From: Roseivirga sp. UBA6061
Lineage (GTDB): Bacteria; Bacteroidota; Bacteroidia; Cytophagales; Cyclobacteriaceae
Direction: 5' to 3'
Assembly: GCA_002427745.1 (NCBI GenBank)
Contig: DIYF01000042.1
Location: 1-12,879, forward strand
Length of the DNA: 12,879 nucleotides
The notes beneath the pieces are model-generated. The model saw nothing but the letters and a program-made list of their open reading frames with translations, had not been told where the DNA came from and searched no databases. Positions 1 to 6,293 of this stretch are shown one piece after another; position 1 is the stretch's first letter, and every line of letters starts with the position of its first letter. The position numbers and the translations under genes were made by a program.

Positions 1-142
1 TATAGACCAGTACAAAAGCCGCCCCGCCATTACCGGCTGTTTGCGTGGGAAAACCCCAGATATTTCCAAGGCCTACCGCTGAACCGGCAGCAGCCATAAC
101 AAAACCAAAAGAAGAGGTAAATTCACCACGTGAAGAAGCCAT
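1..142 (-). CDS. Sodium-dependent transporter, NSS/SNF family (N-terminal fragment)
   Basis: Only the first 47 codons are in the window; the gene continues past the left edge. The translation begins MASSRGEFTSSFGFVMAAAG and runs on through SAVGLGNIWGFP and NGGAAF. This is the first transmembrane helix signature of the neurotransmitter:sodium symporter family (LeuT/MhsT/Tyt1-like), inner-membrane carriers that import amino acids or related solutes with Na+. The GLGN stretch is the unwound part of TM1 that lines the substrate and sodium sites. An in-frame TGA sits just two codons upstream of the ATG, which fixes this start. The position that is a conserved arginine in LeuT (FLRFP, the extracellular gate) is a glycine here (IWGFP). 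I recall this variant from other bacterial members, so the protein is probably functional. The substrate cannot be told from this fragment. Confidence 0.88.
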   Translation of the reverse strand, partial: MASSRGEFTSSFGFVMAAAGSAVGLGNIWGFPTQTAGNGGAAFVLVY

Positions 143-248
143 AGGTCAGTTTTTAGAGCGTGCAACCGGTGAATATACATTTATGACCCAGATTATTGAA
201 ATGGTATCTTAGGAAGGGTAACAGCACCTGGCTGACTGAACCGGGGAG

Positions 249-1253
249 CTAAGTGCGGGTTGTGGAATTCGGGGCTTCCGGCTCCCGGGTATATAGCCTC
301 AGGTATCTCAGGCATTTAATCGACAGAATAAAGCTGAGAGAGATGGTCAAAAAAGCGGTTGTTATTTCTCCCATAACCAAATCCTCCCAGCCGGTGTATT
401 CCATGATAAAGTTCAGCGATCTGTCAATAACCAGCGACAGGACAAAAACTACAATAACGCGCAGAGCCCTTTGCCTAAAGCTTCCGGTATCTGCAGGAAA
501 TCCCGTCTTTAGCAGGTAGGCGAACAGGAGAAGGAGGGCGAAAAGCCTTCCCATATTCTCATGGTCAACCAGGCCAACAAAGGGGGCCAGCAGGCTCAGT
601 GGAACAATGAGTATTACCAGAGGCAAAAGTGAGCGAAAATCGGCTTTGGCAAAACCCGACCGGATCAACGGGCGCAACAAAAGGTAAGCGATTAAAACTC
701 CGGTAACTCCTACAATGATTCCCCCTAGTACATCACCCAGAAAATGACGGCCCAGGTACATACGTGAGAGTGCCATCAATGGCACCCAGACGGCAGAAAA
801 CACAAACACAGGCCTGGAACGAAGGAAAAACGCCATTCCCAGGAAGAAGGCGGCTGCCGCACTGACATGCCCTGAGGGAAGGCCGTAGCTCCACCCCTGC
901 TGCCTGCGCACGGTCTCCAGCGCCTCTGGTGAAGGAAGCGACCAAAAGCCTGCGCCTCCTCCCCTTTCCATAAAAGGTGTAATGGGTACCTGCCCCGGTT
1001 CTTCCACTCTGACATCGATGTGGCTGGGACGCGGAAACTCAAAACCATTTTTAAGCCCGAAAGTCAACACCCCCACCAGGAAGGCCGCCATGGCTACGCA
1101 AAGGCCCTGCTTCAGTCTGTAACCGAAAATAAGGCAGGTCATTAAGACTCCGTATACAACAGAATAGCCAAGGTTTGAAATGGTGATCATCAGCCAGTTC
1201 AGGCCGGGAGATTCAAAGGACTGAAGCCAGATAACAGGATCTGCCTGGAACAT
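249..1253 (-). CDS. PAP2-superfamily membrane phosphatase
   Basis: Integral membrane phosphatase of the type-2 phosphatidic acid phosphatase family, whose members dephosphorylate lipid substrates such as phosphatidate or undecaprenyl diphosphate at the periplasmic face. All three catalytic motifs are intact: KX6RP (K-NGFEFP-RP, about residues 68-76 from the ATG), PSGH (126-129) and SRX5HX3D (SRMYLGRHFLGD, 163-174). The phosphate-binding Arg, the histidine nucleophile and its Asp partner are therefore all present. A long Gly/Pro-containing loop separates motifs 1 and 2. About 130 extra residues after motif 3 carry several more hydrophobic helices, so the protein (334 aa) is longer than a minimal PAP2 enzyme. 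I chose the ATG at 1253; an in-frame GTG two codons upstream (1259) is an alternative. It lies about 40 bp downstream of the MORN gene on the same strand and may share its transcript. The exact substrate is unknown. Confidence 0.9.
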   Translation of the reverse strand: MFQADPVIWLQSFESPGLNWLMITISNLGYSVVYGVLMTCLIFGYRLKQGLCVAMAAFLVGVLTFGLKNGFEFPRPSHIDVRVEEPGQVPITPFMERGGGAGFWSLPSPEALETVRRQQGWSYGLPSGHVSAAAAFFLGMAFFLRSRPVFVFSAVWVPLMALSRMYLGRHFLGDVLGGIIVGVTGVLIAYLLLRPLIRSGFAKADFRSLLPLVILIVPLSLLAPFVGLVDHENMGRLFALLLLFAYLLKTGFPADTGSFRQRALRVIVVFVLSLVIDRSLNFIMEYTGWEDLVMGEITTAFLTISLSFILSIKCLRYLRLYTREPEAPNSTTRT

Positions 1254-1295
1254 AGACACATAATTTTGGTGTAAATTGATTTAAAGCAGGTCTCG

Positions 1296-1892
1296 CTAGA
1301 GCTGGCCTATAAGTTCACCATCCTGGAAAGTGCCGGAAATCTTTCGGCCATCACGGTAGTACAAGGTGCCTGGTCCGTTGGCCTTTCCCTGCTTCCAGGT
1401 ACCGGTATGCTTCAGAAATTCGCTCTTTGATTCGTACCAGTAGGTACCCTCCCCCCACCGTTGTCCGTCCTGAAAGTCACCTTCGTAGTAGTCGCCCTCA
1501 TCATAATAGAAACGCCCCTGCCCGTTAGCCAGACCGTCACGGTAATCGCCCTCATATGTATCTCCATCCAGCATTACGAGCCTGCCATGACCATTTGCTT
1601 TTCCCTGCCTGAGTTCTCCCTCAAACCGGAAGTATTCGAAGCCGTGTTCGAGCATGATCAGGGTTCCCTTCCCCTCAGCAAGACCATCCGTACAAGCGCC
1701 TGACCAGGTGAAGCTTCTGTTTTCCGCATTGCGCTGGGTAAAGCACTTACAACTGTTTTCTGCATTGAAGATCCAGCCGGCATTTTCAGTATTACCACTC
1801 AACCGAAGTGCAAAAAACAAGATGACCAGCAAGGGCACTGCCTGAATTATTATCAGTATTAAAAACCATATGTTCTTAAAGCGCCTTCTCAT
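1296..1892 (-). CDS. Membrane-anchored MORN-repeat protein
   Basis: A 198-aa protein with a basic N-terminus (MRRRFK), one hydrophobic anchor at about residues 9-31, and then about six consecutive MORN repeats. The repeats follow the pattern (Y/F)xGxxxxGxxxGxGxxxxxxG, for example FEGELRQGKANGHGRL (90-105), YEGDYRDGLANGQGRF (113-128) and YEGDFQDGQRWGEGTY (136-151), with degenerate copies at about 61-84, 163-182 and 186-198. MORN repeats form an elongated beta-hairpin sheet linked to membrane or protein association, but bacterial members rarely have a defined role. Three cysteines cluster just after the anchor (CKC plus GACTDG). The topology implies a periplasmic or cytoplasmic sheet tethered to the inner membrane. 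The gene ends about 40 bp before the PAP2 phosphatase start, so co-transcription and a shared envelope role are plausible but unproven. Confidence 0.85.
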   Translation of the reverse strand: MRRRFKNIWFLILIIIQAVPLLVILFFALRLSGNTENAGWIFNAENSCKCFTQRNAENRSFTWSGACTDGLAEGKGTLIMLEHGFEYFRFEGELRQGKANGHGRLVMLDGDTYEGDYRDGLANGQGRFYYDEGDYYEGDFQDGQRWGEGTYWYESKSEFLKHTGTWKQGKANGPGTLYYRDGRKISGTFQDGELIGQL

Positions 1893-1983
1893 CTCTTATC
1901 AAAACCCGCTACAACATAGGCCCGTCAAATAGTAATGGAAAATCGGTGTTACGAACTGCATAGCTATGTGATGAATTGCTTTT

Positions 1984-2877
1984 TTAGTTCGTACCCCGTG
2001 TCAGGTGTTCTCTCAATTCTTTGATCCTGGGGCGTGCTACCGGCACCCGCCTGTCCTCTTCGTCAATCCTGACAAAGAGTCCCTGCGAATTGCCCTGCGT
2101 ACTTTCAATTGCGTTGAGATTGATGATAAACGAGCGATGACACCTGAAGAACTCCGCATAGGTTTCCAGTTGCTCCTCTATCTCCTTGAGCGTAGCACGA
2201 TACAAAGTTGAGGTGGCTTTATCCTCACGCTTCACGTGTAGCGCAATGTAATTGCCCTCGGCACTTACATGAGTCAGGGCATGGCGATGGACTCTCACAG
2301 CTCTTCCCTCCAGCAAGAGTGTGAGTTCAGGCGATTGATGGGTTACTCCTCCTTCTATGGTACCAGGTCGGTTCAGATTAAGCTCCTGCGATATCTGCAG
2401 ATGCCTTCTCGCCATGACGTTATACCGAAAGAGTATAAAAAAGGCAGCCGCAGTCAACCCGATCACCATGATCTTTACCAAAGACTCGAGAAGTTCCGGC
2501 CCGGAAGCCATCAGGAAAATATTCTGCTTGATAAAGAGCACTCCATAAAGATGGCTCCATAACCCTATCGTCAGAAAGTTGAAGGCCAGGAAAAGGAATG
2601 CCCTGAGAACGGACCACTTCTTCTCATCAAAGAGTCCGGGAAAAAGCTCCGGCAGACTAAAATAATTGATCGCGGCAGACAATACTCCAATAAGAAAGAG
2701 CGCCAGAAAGTGCTGTACCTGATCCGCTATTCTATAACCATAGGGCTGTAGGACAAAAAGCAGCAGACTCCCCACAACCGCCATCGTGAAAATGGTATTC
2801 CTCTTCTCTGCCGGACTTTGTTCGAAGGGGTAGCTGGCTTTAAAAAAAGTAAGCCTGGTCAGATTTTGCCTTTGCAT
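1984..2877 (-). CDS. Transmembrane LytTR-family transcriptional regulator
   Basis: A DNA-binding regulator held in the inner membrane. The first ~155 residues contain four hydrophobic helices (about 29-48, 55-74, 88-110 and 130-152). They are followed by a linker and a C-terminal LytTR domain (about 187-292) with the usual landmarks: SAEGNYI, FFRCHRSFIINLNAI and VPVARPRIKELREHL. The LytTR fold binds DNA through beta-strand loops and is typical of LytR/AlgR regulators. Here it is fused to a membrane module instead of a receiver domain, an arrangement common in Bacteroidota. No LytS-type histidine kinase is adjacent, so the membrane part may itself sense a signal. I use the ATG at 2877 (297 aa). 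The frame stays open upstream to a TTG at 2910, which would add 11 residues. Candidate targets are the genes that follow it on the same strand, or itself; this is inference. Confidence 0.88.
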   Translation of the reverse strand: MQRQNLTRLTFFKASYPFEQSPAEKRNTIFTMAVVGSLLLFVLQPYGYRIADQVQHFLALFLIGVLSAAINYFSLPELFPGLFDEKKWSVLRAFLFLAFNFLTIGLWSHLYGVLFIKQNIFLMASGPELLESLVKIMVIGLTAAAFFILFRYNVMARRHLQISQELNLNRPGTIEGGVTHQSPELTLLLEGRAVRVHRHALTHVSAEGNYIALHVKREDKATSTLYRATLKEIEEQLETYAEFFRCHRSFIINLNAIESTQGNSQGLFVRIDEEDRRVPVARPRIKELREHLTRGTN

Positions 2878-2978
2878 ATTCAGAGTTAAAATCCGAAAAC
2901 CACAGGCCAAATCAAAACGCGGGAACCGAAGTCACCAGAGGTGAATCATCTGCACCGGAAGTATGCAACAAGAATGTA

Positions 2979-3219
2979 AAATGAGAAACAAGATTCTTCC
3001 CGCTGGATTAATGAAAGGAGTTTTACCAACAGACGTTTTTCATGGCAATCCGGGTATGGTGCCTTTTCCTACAGCAAGGACCAACTCCCCTCAGTTATCC
3101 GGTACATTCAAAATCAGGAAGAGCATCATAAAAAAACCTCATTTCAGAAGGAATATGTACATCTCCTTGAAGAGTTCAATATTGATTATCACCCCGCCTA
3201 TCTCTTCAAAAATGTTTAA
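2979..3219 (+). pseudogene. Remnant of an IS200-like / REP-associated tyrosine transposase (RAYT), C-terminal part only
   Basis: This frame, which has no intact start, reads NEKQDSSRWINERSFTNRRF, then SWQSGYGAFSYSKDQLPSVI, RYIQNQEEHHKKTSFQKEYV and HLLEEFNIDYHPAYLFKNV before a TAA at 3217-3219. From memory of the family this is the C-terminal third of Y1-transposase-like RAYT proteins: the SSRWINE segment, WQ-GYGAFSYS carrying the region of the usual catalytic tyrosine, and the YIxNQEEHHKK-SF signature. The N-terminal two thirds, including the metal-binding HUH motif, are missing, and the frame is closed by a TAA at 2977-2979. Bases just upstream (2963-2980) could encode the preceding residues in another frame, suggesting a frameshift plus a truncation. 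It cannot encode an active transposase. It is followed directly by a palindromic element, as expected of RAYT loci. Confidence 0.8.
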
Positions 3220-3227
3220 CCTATCTC

Positions 3228-3388
3228 GTACCTAAAGGCACGAATAATCATGACTCTCTGAGCTATCTTTATCTGGTCCCTAAATGGACTTTTTCGAATC
3301 TATTAACGCTGTAACCTGAATCAGTCCCGTCAGGGACTTAAAAGGGGTAGCCGAAAAAGACCCAATCTCCCCATGTGCCTTTAGGTAC
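3228..3388. repeat. REP/BIME-like nested palindromic element
   Basis: A compact structured element begins 9 bp after the transposase remnant stops. Its ends are a perfect 14-bp inverted repeat, GTACCTAAAGGCAC (3228-3241) and GTGCCTTTAGGTAC (3375-3388). Inside lies a second 8-bp inverted repeat, CTTTTTCG (3289-3296) and CGAAAAAG (3352-3359). Two hairpins are also present: GTCC-CTAAAT-GGAC (3276-3289) and AGTCCC-GTCA-GGGACT (3323-3338). Folded together these could make a multi-branched cruciform or RNA structure. The position next to a RAYT and the short GC-containing hairpins fit a REP/BIME unit mobilised by such enzymes. I recall similar GTGCC-TAGGTAC palindromes from Bacteroidota genomes, but this was not searched. 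No coding function is seen. Confidence 0.7.
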
Positions 3389-3460
3389 ATCATATGCCCC
3401 ATGACCCCATGTTTAATGAAAATGAATAGAGAGCAGGAAAGCTGCTATATTGTCTCACAG

Positions 3461-4318
3461 ATGAATACACGCCCCCCATCTTCCCTTGTCCTTTTCATCG
3501 GTCTTCTGGTAATGAGCATCAGTTCCTGCCGGGAAAGGACTCCCGAACATACAGCCTACGATTACGGAACCCAAAGCGACTCGGCCCGCTACTATTTTAT
3601 CAAAGGCTGGGAGGAAATTCTGGATAATGGCCGCTGGACGGAATCGGAAGCCGCTTTTCGCAAGGCCATGGAATTTGACCCCGACTGGCCGACAGGCAAA
3701 AGTCTGGTCGGGCGTATTACCAGAAACCTGGAGGAGAGACAAAGACTGCTTTCAGAACTGCAAGCGATAAAGGATCAGGTAGCAGAAGACGAACGACTGC
3801 TGCTGGACATTTTCATGCCATCCATGCAGGCTATGAACAATCGCGACCAGGGGATTCGGAGCTCAGCCCAGGCCGGTCGGGACAGAAGAGCCAGGGCTGA
3901 GATCAATTTCAGAAAATTCGTTCACAGGCACCCCGAGGAGAGCTATATCCTGGCAGAATATATAGAAACATTACACGCCAACCATGGGGCACAGACGGCC
4001 CTCGACAGTCTCAACGCACTTGCCTCTGACGCACAGCACGTTCTGGGCTTTTTCATGAGTTACAAGGCCAGCCTGGAATTGGAAACCGGAAATACAGAAG
4101 CTGCCAAAGAACTTCTGAACATTCTGAGATATGCCCTGCCAGATTCCTCCTATACCAGTCCGCTGATGCTTGAAGCCCAAATCTATATGGCACAGGACAG
4201 CCTGCTGCAGGCCGGCAAGCTGATAAATAAGGTGGTAAAAATGGACCCAAACCATTTAATCGCACTCGGCATGAAGAACAGGGTTGACCAGCTACTGAAA
4301 GAGCAGGAAGGCCGTTAG
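3461..4318 (+). CDS. TPR-containing lipoprotein of unknown function
   Basis: A 285-aa protein whose N-terminus from the ATG at 3461 is a lipoprotein signal: hydrophobic core LVLFIGLLVMSISSC with the lipobox Cys at residue 23. The mature part is mostly helical, with tetratricopeptide-like units at about 42-75 (ARYYFIKGWEEILDNGRWTE, then EAAFRKAMEFDP) and about 236-269 (ending LINKVVKMDPNHLIAL), plus weaker helical pairs between. Such proteins are usually scaffolds in the periplasm or on the outer membrane. The frame is open from an ATG at 3401, but the intervening 20 residues do not look like a signal and start only 13 bp after the palindromic element, so the internal start is preferred. A partner or pathway cannot be assigned. 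Confidence 0.8.
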   Translation: MNTRPPSSLVLFIGLLVMSISSCRERTPEHTAYDYGTQSDSARYYFIKGWEEILDNGRWTESEAAFRKAMEFDPDWPTGKSLVGRITRNLEERQRLLSELQAIKDQVAEDERLLLDIFMPSMQAMNNRDQGIRSSAQAGRDRRARAEINFRKFVHRHPEESYILAEYIETLHANHGAQTALDSLNALASDAQHVLGFFMSYKASLELETGNTEAAKELLNILRYALPDSSYTSPLMLEAQIYMAQDSLLQAGKLINKVVKMDPNHLIALGMKNRVDQLLKEQEGR

Positions 4319-4472
4319 ATCTGTCAGGACCCGGCAGGTGATACCTGTTCAGAGGAACAGCACTCAGTTTCAGGTTTAATGAGCTTTTGCTAACTTCAGA
4401 ACCGGTTCTCAATGGGATGGCCGCTCCGGGCTCCCTTGCGTATGGTTCGTTAAACGTCAAAGTCGTCAGATT

Positions 4473-5213
4473 ATGCTCAGGCTAACACCACTTTTGATAT
4501 TACAAGGCTTCTGTATCTATCATGCCTATACACACAAGGCAGACTGGAGGTGGTATGCCCTGATCATATTTCTGCCATTTATAGGCTCTGTGATTTACCT
4601 CTACGTCAACTTCGTGAATAAGCGGAACATCAATACAGTTTCCAAGGGAGTAAAGTCCGTCATCAATACCAATTACGAGCTGGAGCAGCTGGAAAAGCAA
4701 ATGGACTTCTCCGATACCATTCAGAACAAGACACTGGTGGCGGATAAGTATGTAGAGTTGGAAAGATATACCGAAGCTATCGACCTGTATGAGTCATGCC
4801 TTGAAGGTTTCAACCATAGCGATCCCAAAATTCTTAAGAAACTGATCAGGGCCTTATACCTGAATGAAAACTACAGGGAGGCTGTCGTCTATGGCAATAA
4901 GATTCAGCACGACAAGTATTTTCTTAAATCAGAAGAGGCCATTTGTTATGCCTGGTCGCTTTTCTACGAGGGGCAGCAAAAAGAAGCTGAAGCCCTGTTT
5001 GAAAAGATGGACGTAGGCTTTGCCAACTACGTACACCGTATGGAATATGCCAAATTTATGCATGAATCCGGGCAAACCGATCAGGCCCTGTCCAAACTGG
5101 AAGAGCTGATAGCAGAGTTCGGGCACATGGAATCTCATGAAAGACGCAATCTGCGACCTACCACCCGGGCCATCGAGCAACTCTACAGAGAGCTGAAAGC
5201 TCCGGCCAGTTAA
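4473..5213 (+). CDS. Inner-membrane protein with PLDc_N-like two-helix N-terminus fused to TPR repeats
   Basis: A 246-aa protein. The first ~48 residues hold two membrane helices (about 4-18 and 27-47) with the run IIFLPFIGSVIYLYVNF. This resembles the small PLDc_N module found at the N-terminus of cardiolipin synthases and in stand-alone proteins, where it acts only as a membrane anchor. A linker at about 50-85 follows, then TPR-like helical pairs: about 86-120 (KYVELERYTEAIDLYESCLE), 120-145, 150-180 (AWSLFYEGQQKEAEALFEKM) and 186-215. No phospholipase D HKD motif is present, so it is not a cardiolipin synthase. It is probably an inner-membrane scaffold with cytoplasmic TPRs. The stop codon ends exactly where the stop of the opposing gene begins, and no terminator separates the two. 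Confidence 0.8.
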   Translation: MLRLTPLLILQGFCIYHAYTHKADWRWYALIIFLPFIGSVIYLYVNFVNKRNINTVSKGVKSVINTNYELEQLEKQMDFSDTIQNKTLVADKYVELERYTEAIDLYESCLEGFNHSDPKILKKLIRALYLNENYREAVVYGNKIQHDKYFLKSEEAICYAWSLFYEGQQKEAEALFEKMDVGFANYVHRMEYAKFMHESGQTDQALSKLEELIAEFGHMESHERRNLRPTTRAIEQLYRELKAPAS

Positions 5214-5585
5214 TCAGTCATGCGAATGTGATGATCTCTTGAGGTCATCTATCTCAGACTCCAGTGTTCTCAGACTGGTAGACCCGAAAGAAAAGCTGCC
5301 CTTAATATCCCGTATATCACTTTCCAGATCATCAATCTGACCTTCCAGATCACGAATACTGGTTGGGAAAAGTGAAATACTCCCGCTAAAACCGTAGAGT
5401 TTTCGATTCAGCGTTGAGATTTCATCCTCCAGATCTGATATCTTTTCATTCAGCACCTGAAAGATAGAATCGTTCTTTGCTGCTGTAGCATCCTGAGAGG
5501 AGACCGCGCGCTGCGGCCCTGTGAACTGAGAAAAGGCCAGTACGATGATGACCGCCAGAGGTATTGTGTTTTTGAGAGCTTTCAT
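5214..5585 (-). CDS. Small exported coiled-coil protein, unknown function
   Basis: A 123-aa protein from the ATG at 5585, with an N-terminal hydrophobic signal or anchor (about residues 7-22, NTIPLAVIIVLAFSQF). After it come two blocks of heptad-like sequence: IFQVLNEKISDLEDEISTLN (41-60) and SIRDLEGQIDDLESDIRDIK (76-95), with a third similar unit LRTLESEIDDLKR (105-117). Similar spacers (YGFSGSISLF and GSFSFGSTS) separate them, so the protein looks built from repeats of about 30 residues. The tail ends SHSHD, a possible weak metal-binding end. Lpp-like oligomerisation in the periplasm is a reasonable guess, although no lipobox is evident. The frame is open upstream to a GTG at 5657, but that start would bury the signal peptide and is disfavoured. 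Family not recognised. Confidence 0.72.
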   Translation of the reverse strand: MKALKNTIPLAVIIVLAFSQFTGPQRAVSSQDATAAKNDSIFQVLNEKISDLEDEISTLNRKLYGFSGSISLFPTSIRDLEGQIDDLESDIRDIKGSFSFGSTSLRTLESEIDDLKRSSHSHD

Positions 5586-5748
5586 GGTAAAGCAGGAACA
5601 AGAATCATTCCATGCCCCACGGGTATTCCCGGGAAGCCTCCCGGGGACTAATAGCACCTACTTTAAACGGCCTTTATTAATTCAAGAGGATTAAGTCAAT
5701 TTTATGTAACTTCAGTACTATAACATCAAACACTAAATTTTTTACGAT

Positions 5749-6045
5749 ATGGCTTACACACTCACACAACAACTGAATCATGTCAATGAAGATGCCTGGG
5801 ATGATACCATTACATCAGACAATGTTTCGGGAATGTTCATTGCCGTTACGAGCAATCAGATAGGAGAAGGTGCTTCTCAAAGAGAAATGACCGTACAGCT
5901 CTTCCAACTGGAACAGGCCCCGGAATCAAACACCACGAACTCAGGGCTCTATATTCGCCAGGAGGGAGAAACCAGTGTAAAAGCAACACTGCTCGATCAG
6001 GGTGGTAATGTGGTGGCCACGAATGTGGCTGATTACCCGGCTTAG
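5749..6045 (+). CDS. Orphan 98-aa protein, unknown function
   Basis: A small acidic protein starting MAYTLTQQLNHVNEDAWDDT and rich in Thr, Asn, Gln, Val and Gly. There is no signal peptide, no membrane segment and no cysteine. Alternating residues such as GMFIAVTS, EMTVQLFQLEQ, SGLYIRQEG and SVKATLLDQGGNVVATNV suggest a small all-beta domain after a helical N-terminus. I do not recognise the family. Reasons to believe it is real: an ATG start after a 163-bp leader between divergent genes, codon usage like its neighbours, and a strong intrinsic terminator about 50 bp after the TAA, which marks it as a monocistronic unit. It could be a cytoplasmic structural or binding protein, or be exported by a leaderless route; the sequence does not decide. 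Confidence 0.7.
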   Translation: MAYTLTQQLNHVNEDAWDDTITSDNVSGMFIAVTSNQIGEGASQREMTVQLFQLEQAPESNTTNSGLYIRQEGETSVKATLLDQGGNVVATNVADYPA

Positions 6046-6095
6046 GCAAAAAAGGAAAACTTTCCGGGACAACCCGGGTAACAATGAACCATTAA

Positions 6096-6137
6096 AAAAG
6101 GGGTAGCTATGTGGCTACCCCTTTTCAATTCTTTTTT
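6096..6137. terminator. Strong intrinsic terminator, probably bidirectional
   Basis: A perfect 12-bp stem, AAAAGGGGTAGC (6096-6107) with GCTACCCCTTTT (6114-6125), closes a 6-nt loop (TATGTG). The right side is followed by CAATTCTTTTTT. It sits between the plus-strand 98-aa gene and the minus-strand PspC gene, which converge here. The A-run on the left gives U residues on the opposite strand, so it can serve both genes. Confidence 0.85.
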
Positions 6138-6143
6138 GTCAGT

Positions 6144-6293
6144 TTACTTTGAGAACATCTTCACGATCCACAAAATAAGGTAGAGCCCGAGGCCAAATCC
6201 GGCCAATAAAAATGCTAAGACAAATCCGAGACGAACCTGCTGTTCCGTTAGGCCAATTTTTTCTCCAAACCAGCCAGATACACCTAATATCAT
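6144..6293 (-). CDS. Small PspC-domain membrane protein (49 aa)
   Basis: A short reading frame from ATG at 6293 to TAA at 6144 encodes MILGVSGWFGEKIGLTEQQV followed by RLGFVLAFLLAGFGLGLYLI and LWIVKMFSK. This matches the PspC (phage shock protein C) domain: a G-V-x-x-W-F/L-x-x-K/R-x-G amphipathic lead, a V-R-x-x-F-V turn and one Gly-rich transmembrane helix ending LYLILWI. PspC domains respond to envelope stress in proteobacteria. In Bacteroidota they often occur alone or fused to other modules, with no fixed role. Here no pspA or pspB gene is nearby. The protein consists of the domain alone, at or slightly below its normal ~60-residue size. It is divergent from the thioredoxin pair and converges on the strong terminator. 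Confidence 0.75.
   Translation of the reverse strand: MILGVSGWFGEKIGLTEQQVRLGFVLAFLLAGFGLGLYLILWIVKMFSK

Noticed and set aside
1959..1968. Palindrome CATAGCTATG upstream of the MORN gene, considered as an operator
   Set aside because: A single 10-bp palindrome is expected by chance, and LytTR sites are direct repeats rather than palindromes.
2963..3235. A 90-codon plus-strand open frame in the gap after the LytTR gene
   Set aside because: Its translation is low-quality and basic, while another frame of the same DNA reads as a RAYT C-terminus. It is an out-of-frame shadow of the transposase remnant.
4345..4360. Hairpin CTGTTC-AGAG-GAACAG after the TPR lipoprotein gene, considered as a terminator
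   Set aside because: A short stem with no following T-run; not convincing, and the rest of the 4319-4472 gap shows nothing else.
4053..4460. A 135-codon minus-strand frame overlapping the TPR lipoprotein gene
   Set aside because: Most of it is antisense to a well-supported gene, and its translation is Pro/Arg/Ser-rich with no motif. It is a shadow frame.
4473..5213. Annotation as cardiolipin synthase
   Set aside because: Only the N-terminal anchor resembles that family; the HKD catalytic motifs are absent and the rest is TPR-like.
5628..5645. Hairpin CCCGGG-AAGCCT-CCCGGG upstream of the coiled-coil gene, considered as a terminator or riboregulator
   Set aside because: The arms are self-palindromic hexamers, there is no T-run and no wider structure, so chance is as likely.
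6064..6077. Hairpin CCGGG-ACAA-CCCGG just after the 98-aa gene
   Set aside because: Only 5 bp and followed by a far stronger terminator 20 bp on; it may add to it but was not called separately.
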